Positions 60,795 to 64,000 of a DNA stretch of 64,000 bases are shown here, piece after piece; position 1 is the first letter of the stretch, and every line of letters starts with the position of its first letter. Origin of the DNA: an uncultured Bacteroidota bacterium (GTDB lineage Bacteria; Bacteroidota; Bacteroidia; Bacteroidales; P3); NCBI GenBank assembly GCA_902784865.1, contig CACZWL010000011.1, positions 1 to 64,000 of the forward strand, given 5' to 3'. A model generated the notes under the pieces. That model made no database searches. It worked only from the letters and a program-made list of their open reading frames with translations, and was not told where the DNA came from. A program made the position numbers and the translations under genes.

Positions 60795-63082
60795 AGTTGT
60801 ATCAATTTCGACTGCAAAGATATGAATTTATTTTCAATTCTCACAAAATATGTTCCTTTTCCAAGTGCCGGCCTCAGTTTTTCGCCGTCGCGGACACCCT
60901 TTTTCGCCCACACCTGACGCCCTTCGGCATCGAAAATCGCCACCTCGTAGGGTGCCGCCTGGCCCGTTGTCACCGACAAGACCTCGCCCCGCTTCAGGGG
61001 GTTGGGGAACAGGTTGGCCTCGGCAGCGCGTGGCGCCGTTATGCCGACGGCCGAGGTGTCGATGATGGCCAGCGTGTATTCGCCTGGCAGCAGGCTGTCG
61101 GCCACCACGAAACCTTCGTTGGCGGTGCCCGTCAGCCGGTACGGCAGCACCTGCCACTCGCCGCGCTCCGGGCGGTAGAGCAATACTATAGAATCGCGCG
61201 AGGCCGACTGCGCGTAGAAGCCGTTGTCAAGGTTGGGATAGTTCGAGCTGGAATAGCCCCGGCGCACGTAGCGGAAGCGGCCTTCGACGGCGGCCTCGCG
61301 GTCCCACGCGCCACGCAGCGCCCAGTAGCGCCGCGCCGTGCGCACCGTGCCCTCGGGCAGCGTGCCCCACGGGCGGCCCCAGTGGTGCTCCACATAGATG
61401 TCTGTCGCCGCCTGCGAGCGGAACGCCGCATGCGCCGTCGGCACCGACACCAGCGATCCGCCTTGCGTGTGGGCCTCGCCGACGGTGGCGGCGTCAGACA
61501 GCTCCTTGTCGTAGTCGAGCACAAAGTGCGTCGCCACAAACGGCAGGCTGAACACCACGTCGAGGGCGGTATCGTTTGTCGTGAACCACATCTTGGCCGT
61601 GTCGCCGTTGGCCGAGAAGAAGGTGATGGGCACTTTGATGCTGCGCATCACGCTGTCGGTGCCCACGCCCTGCTGGCTGATCATCACGTTCAGCGAGTGG
61701 GGGTTGCAGCCCGCCAGCCCGAGGGTCGAGGTCACGTGGTAGTCCACAAAGCCTTTGCCGAAGACGTGGAAGTCGAAGAAGTCGGTCAGGTCGGTGCCGC
61801 TGTACAGGCTCAGCGAGTCGCGCAGCCCGTAGGCGTCGATGTTGCCGAAGGCGCAGCTCGCCATCAGCCGGTTCAGCGCGTTGTAGAACACCTCCTCGCC
61901 GAGGTAGCCGCGCAGCGAGTGCCACACCATCCACCCCTTCTCGTAGGTCGTTGAGCCGTAGGTGTAGTCGTGCGGCATGCCGTGCAGCGGACGGTAGCCG
62001 TGGTCGGTCAGGTGCGTCGTGCGCAGCACCGACTCCAGGTTGCGCTGGTAGTAGTCGTCGCTCGCCGCGCGTCCCTGCACCGACTCCATCGCCACCTCGC
62101 TGCAGAACGAGGCGCCGCCTTCGTTGATCCACATGTCGCCCGACGTGGCGCACGTCACCAGGTTGCCGAACCAGGCATGCCCCAGTTCGTGCGCTATCGT
62201 GCTCTGCGCACGCTCCGACATCGACGCCACAAGCGAGGCGTCGAGCGCTATGTTGTTCACATGCTCCATGCTGCCTTTGGCTGTCGCTATGTAGCCTATA
62301 CGCCCCCAACGGTAGGGGCCGAAACAGCGCTCGAACATCGGCACCACCGAGTCCAGCTCGGCAAAGGCATTGCGCACATTGGTCTCCGAACGCCCCTGGT
62401 GGCCTATGCTCAGCGGGTAGGTGCCATACTGCGACACCACGCTGTCCTCTATCTTGTCCCATGCCGCCTGGCTCACCGACACCAGATAGGTCGGCACCTC
62501 CTGGCCGATGCGCCACACCGAGCTCTCCGTCCCGTCGGCATTGGCCGTCCGGCTCTGCAGCATGCCGCCGCACTCCGCCGTCCACCCGGCCTTCGTCTTC
62601 ACCCGCAGCGTGTAGGTGGCTTTGTCTGTGAAATTGTCGCGGCACGGGAACACCGACCGCCCCATCGAATGGGGGTCGGCCTCGAAGCCCACGCCCAGGT
62701 TGTAGTGGCAGTTGGCATCGAACCAGAAGCCGCCCCAGCCGCCCGACTCGGCATTCTGCCGGCCGGTGTACCACACCCGCACCGTGAAGTCGCTCCCGGC
62801 GGCAATCCCCGCCGTCGGCAGCGCCGTCAGGTCGGGATTGCTCACCCGCACGCCGGCCACCTCGACCGAGTCCACCGTCCCCACCAGCTCCAGCCCTATG
62901 CTGGCGCACGGCCGCAGCAGCGACAGGGTCAGCGTGGCATCGCCCTTGAACGGCGACCCGGCGCTCAAATCCAACGCAATGTCATAGTCCTTCACGTCGA
63001 CAGAGTCTGTAGTCTGACCCCACACCGCACTGGTAACCAGCACCATGCAGAGCCCTGTGAATATTTGCTTCAAGGTCTTCAT
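60791..63082 (-). CDS. M1-family aminopeptidase with T9SS C-terminal domain
   Basis: A 763-residue secreted metallopeptidase. Signal peptide about 1-22. The zinc site is HELGHAWFG with His298, Glu299 and His302, and Glu321 in WINEGGASF. The substrate N-terminus motif, usually GAMEN, is GSMEHVNN here. The STTYEKGWMVWHSL region has the tyrosine of M1 enzymes. A type A T9SS domain starts near residue 690 (ANLFPNPLKRGEVLSV) and ends KGTYFVRIENKFISLQSKLI. It should act outside the cell on peptides. A TATTTTTG -7 box lies at 63100-63107. Confidence 0.9.
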   Translation of the reverse strand: MKTLKQIFTGLCMVLVTSAVWGQTTDSVDVKDYDIALDLSAGSPFKGDATLTLSLLRPCASIGLELVGTVDSVEVAGVRVSNPDLTALPTAGIAAGSDFTVRVWYTGRQNAESGGWGGFWFDANCHYNLGVGFEADPHSMGRSVFPCRDNFTDKATYTLRVKTKAGWTAECGGMLQSRTANADGTESSVWRIGQEVPTYLVSVSQAAWDKIEDSVVSQYGTYPLSIGHQGRSETNVRNAFAELDSVVPMFERCFGPYRWGRIGYIATAKGSMEHVNNIALDASLVASMSERAQSTIAHELGHAWFGNLVTCATSGDMWINEGGASFCSEVAMESVQGRAASDDYYQRNLESVLRTTHLTDHGYRPLHGMPHDYTYGSTTYEKGWMVWHSLRGYLGEEVFYNALNRLMASCAFGNIDAYGLRDSLSLYSGTDLTDFFDFHVFGKGFVDYHVTSTLGLAGCNPHSLNVMISQQGVGTDSVMRSIKVPITFFSANGDTAKMWFTTNDTALDVVFSLPFVATHFVLDYDKELSDAATVGEAHTQGGSLVSVPTAHAAFRSQAATDIYVEHHWGRPWGTLPEGTVRTARRYWALRGAWDREAAVEGRFRYVRRGYSSSNYPNLDNGFYAQSASRDSIVLLYRPERGEWQVLPYRLTGTANEGFVVADSLLPGEYTLAIIDTSAVGITAPRAAEANLFPNPLKRGEVLSVTTGQAAPYEVAIFDAEGRQVWAKKGVRDGEKLRPALGKGTYFVRIENKFISLQSKLIQL
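60815..60847 (-). promoter_or_regulatory. Promoter inside the 3' end of the M1 peptidase gene
   Basis: TTTG (60844-60847) and TATCTTTG (60815-60822), 21 bases apart. The boxes overlap codons for the last residues of the T9SS domain. Confidence 0.65.
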
Positions 63083-63205
63083 AAACTGATTTTAAAATGC
63101 AAAAATACGAAAAAAAACTCACCTGCCAACCATTTTGTTCCCCCAACTAGCTGCAGAAATCGCAAAATGCTACCCCTCAGCAACTTACAACCCAACCACT
63201 CCAGA

Positions 63206-63233
63206 GTCTACCAGACACCCACCAAATACCTAG
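63206..63233. repeat. Headless, decayed tail of the interspersed repeat
   Basis: GTCTACCAGAC, ACCCACCAAAT and ACCTAGGGGGG keep the 11-bp period but no head is present. Confidence 0.5.
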
Positions 63234-63245
63234 GGGGGGCAGTCA

Positions 63246-63275
63246 CCCCCCTCTCTTGAAAGGAGAGGGGGGGGC
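63246..63275. terminator. G/C-tract hairpin, second copy
   Basis: C-tract plus CTCTC pairs with GAGAG plus a G-tract. Together with flanking CCTCACCCCCC it repeats the hairpin at 103-131 and lies after the stop of the CTD fragment on the minus strand. Confidence 0.5.
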
Positions 63276-63295
63276 GGGGGGGGTGAGGCCTCCCC

Positions 63296-63494
63296 TCACT
63301 CCACCAGGAGTTTGCGGATGCTGCTGGCCTGGCCACTGGTCAGGCGCAGGGTGTAGACGCCCTTGGCCAGGCCGCCGAGCGGCATGCGCGTAGCGCCGGC
63401 GGCGTTGCGCACCGTCCGCACGGCGCGGCCCTGCGCGTCGTACAGCGTCAGCTCGTAGCCGCCGATCTGTGCGGCACGCACCGTCCTGTGCGAA
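63296..63494 (-). pseudogene. Truncated T9SS C-terminal domain
   Basis: Only the end of a T9SS protein remains: TVRAAQIGGYELTLYDAQG, RAVRTVRNAAGATRMPLGG, LAKGVYTLRLTSGQASSIRK. Its 5' side ends at repeat copy G, with no signal peptide or catalytic part upstream. The conserved G/C hairpin follows the stop. It is probably what is left after a deletion or rearrangement at the repeat. Confidence 0.7.
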
Positions 63495-63500
63495 CAAAAA

Positions 63501-63620
63501 GTTCCCCGATTTTCCCATCGGTGGGAAATGATGGGAAAGAGTCGAAGTATTCACCTACCAGATACCTACCAGACACCTACCAGGCGCTTACCAGACGCCT
63601 GTCGGTTGCCTGCCGGTCGC
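63501..63620 (+). repeat. Interspersed bipartite repeat, copy G
   Basis: Head TTTCCCATCGGTGGGAAA (63511-63528, one mismatch), TGATGGGAAAGAGTCGAAGT, three exact tail units, then GCGCTTACCAG, ACGCCTGTCGG and TTGCCTGCCGG, showing stepwise decay at constant 11-bp period. Confidence 0.9.
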
Positions 63621-63688
63621 ACGGCGCTTCGGGGCAAAAAATCGACCCCTCGGCACAATATTTCCGTCCGGGTGCCGTTACCCTAGGC

Positions 63689-63820
63689 ATGAACAGACAC
63701 CTCAAACGCGCACTGCGCATTGCCCTGTTGCTGCTGCTCGTGGCCGGCACCGCCGCCTGCGGCGGTAGCGCCAATATGCACAAACACAAAAAGAGCGACT
63801 GCAATTGTCCGACGTTCTGA
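63689..63820 (+). CDS. Very small lipoprotein
   Basis: A 43-residue protein: signal sequence with lipobox GTAAC (residues 20-24) and a short tail GGSANMHKHKKSDCNCPTF. Similar in plan to the small lipoprotein before manA. It overlaps the next gene by 16 bases. Function unknown. Confidence 0.65.
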   Translation: MNRHLKRALRIALLLLLVAGTAACGGSANMHKHKKSDCNCPTF

Positions 63821-64000
63821 CACCGCAGCAGCGCTACCGGCGTATCCTTGAGCGCCACCTGCCGCCCGACAGGGTTGCGGAGCTTGCCGACGGGTCGCGC
63901 GTGGCGGCGTCGGCTGTCGGCTGGGTCTACGATTTCCTCGAGCGGCACCGCGTCCATTTCCACATCACCCGCGAGCGCCGTTCGAAGCTTGGCGACTACC
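63805..64000 (+). CDS. SprT-like domain protein (partial, 5' end)
   Basis: The first 65 codons of a gene running out of the window: LERHLPPDRVAELADGSR, WVYDFLERHRVHFHITRERR, SKLGDY. The ITRERRSKLGDY segment matches the start of SprT-like metalloprotease-fold proteins of Bacteroidetes; the HExxH site would lie beyond the edge. The start is probably TTG at 63805, since no ATG is available. Confidence 0.65.
   Translation, partial: MSDVLTPQQRYRRILERHLPPDRVAELADGSRVAASAVGWVYDFLERHRVHFHITRERRSKLGDY

Overview
The window is a high-GC chromosome segment from a T9SS-positive member of the Bacteroidota, most likely Bacteroidales. Evidence: promoters follow the Bacteroidetes pattern (TTTG near -33, TAnnTTTG near -7); four secreted proteins end in type IX secretion C-terminal domains (CTDs) and two further CTD fragments are present; an OmpA/PD40 protein resembles PorE; and several families are typical of the phylum (DUF4290, NamZ/DUF1343, CD225-DUF2752 pair, lone KMGKS-type TrpS/CysS). 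Gene starts often overlap the previous stop as ATGA (once GTGA, once TTGA), so operons are tightly packed. I cannot name genus or species.

Layout. 1-5.7 kb: tail of a T9SS protein, then purD-eamA-trpS on the minus strand, a small lipoprotein, and rnfA with a CD225/DUF2752 pair on the plus strand. 5.9-7.7 kb: a biotin-dependent carboxyltransferase subunit whose C-terminal biotinyl-like domain lacks the biotin lysine. 7.7-22.4 kb (minus strand): PorE-like OmpA protein, manA, nadK, a gliding-type CTD protein, an MsbA-like exporter, purB, a PHP phosphatase, an outer-membrane protein, cysS and an SGNH hydrolase. 22.8-34.2 kb (minus): a lipoprotein, a structured RNA, and a long envelope operon pth-coaX-OMP-TPR-lptC-lpxD-SGNH-SGNH-MBOAT. 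34.4-46.9 kb: recQ, divergent kdsD-lptB, dapB with a metal/cobalamin-type ABC importer, a rare NlpC/P60-CapA fusion, an M23/LysM peptidase, trmD, clpP and a DUF1016 nuclease. 47-49.8 kb: a clearly AT-richer six-gene minus-strand cluster of unrecognised genes, probably acquired, followed by a second copy of the structured RNA. 50.1-64 kb: dut, NamZ, a nitroreductase lipoprotein, a thioesterase, two tRNA-Ala genes, PrsW, a radical SAM protein, DUF4290-murA, a CpsB-type PHP phosphatase, LolC/E-like permease, rbfA, an M1 aminopeptidase with CTD, a CTD fragment, a tiny lipoprotein and the start of a SprT-like gene.

Functionally the window is dominated by envelope biogenesis: lipid A/LPS synthesis and export (lpxD, kdsD, lptB, lptC, MsbA-like), peptidoglycan synthesis and turnover (murA, NamZ, NlpC/P60-CapA, M23/LysM, MBOAT/SGNH acetylation set) and T9SS cargo, interleaved with translation genes (trpS, cysS, pth, trmD, rbfA, tRNAs).

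The two most notable non-gene signals are (i) an interspersed bipartite repeat present in seven near-complete copies plus remnants, made of a palindromic head (TTTCCCATCGATGGGAAA) and an 11-bp-periodic tail (ACCTACCAGAY) that decays away from the head and runs into CTAG-rich arrays; and (ii) two unlinked minus-strand RNAs (about 23633-23892 and 49853-50065) with the same architecture: a strong promoter, a long interrupted hairpin whose apical loop is complementary to the last bases before the U-tract.
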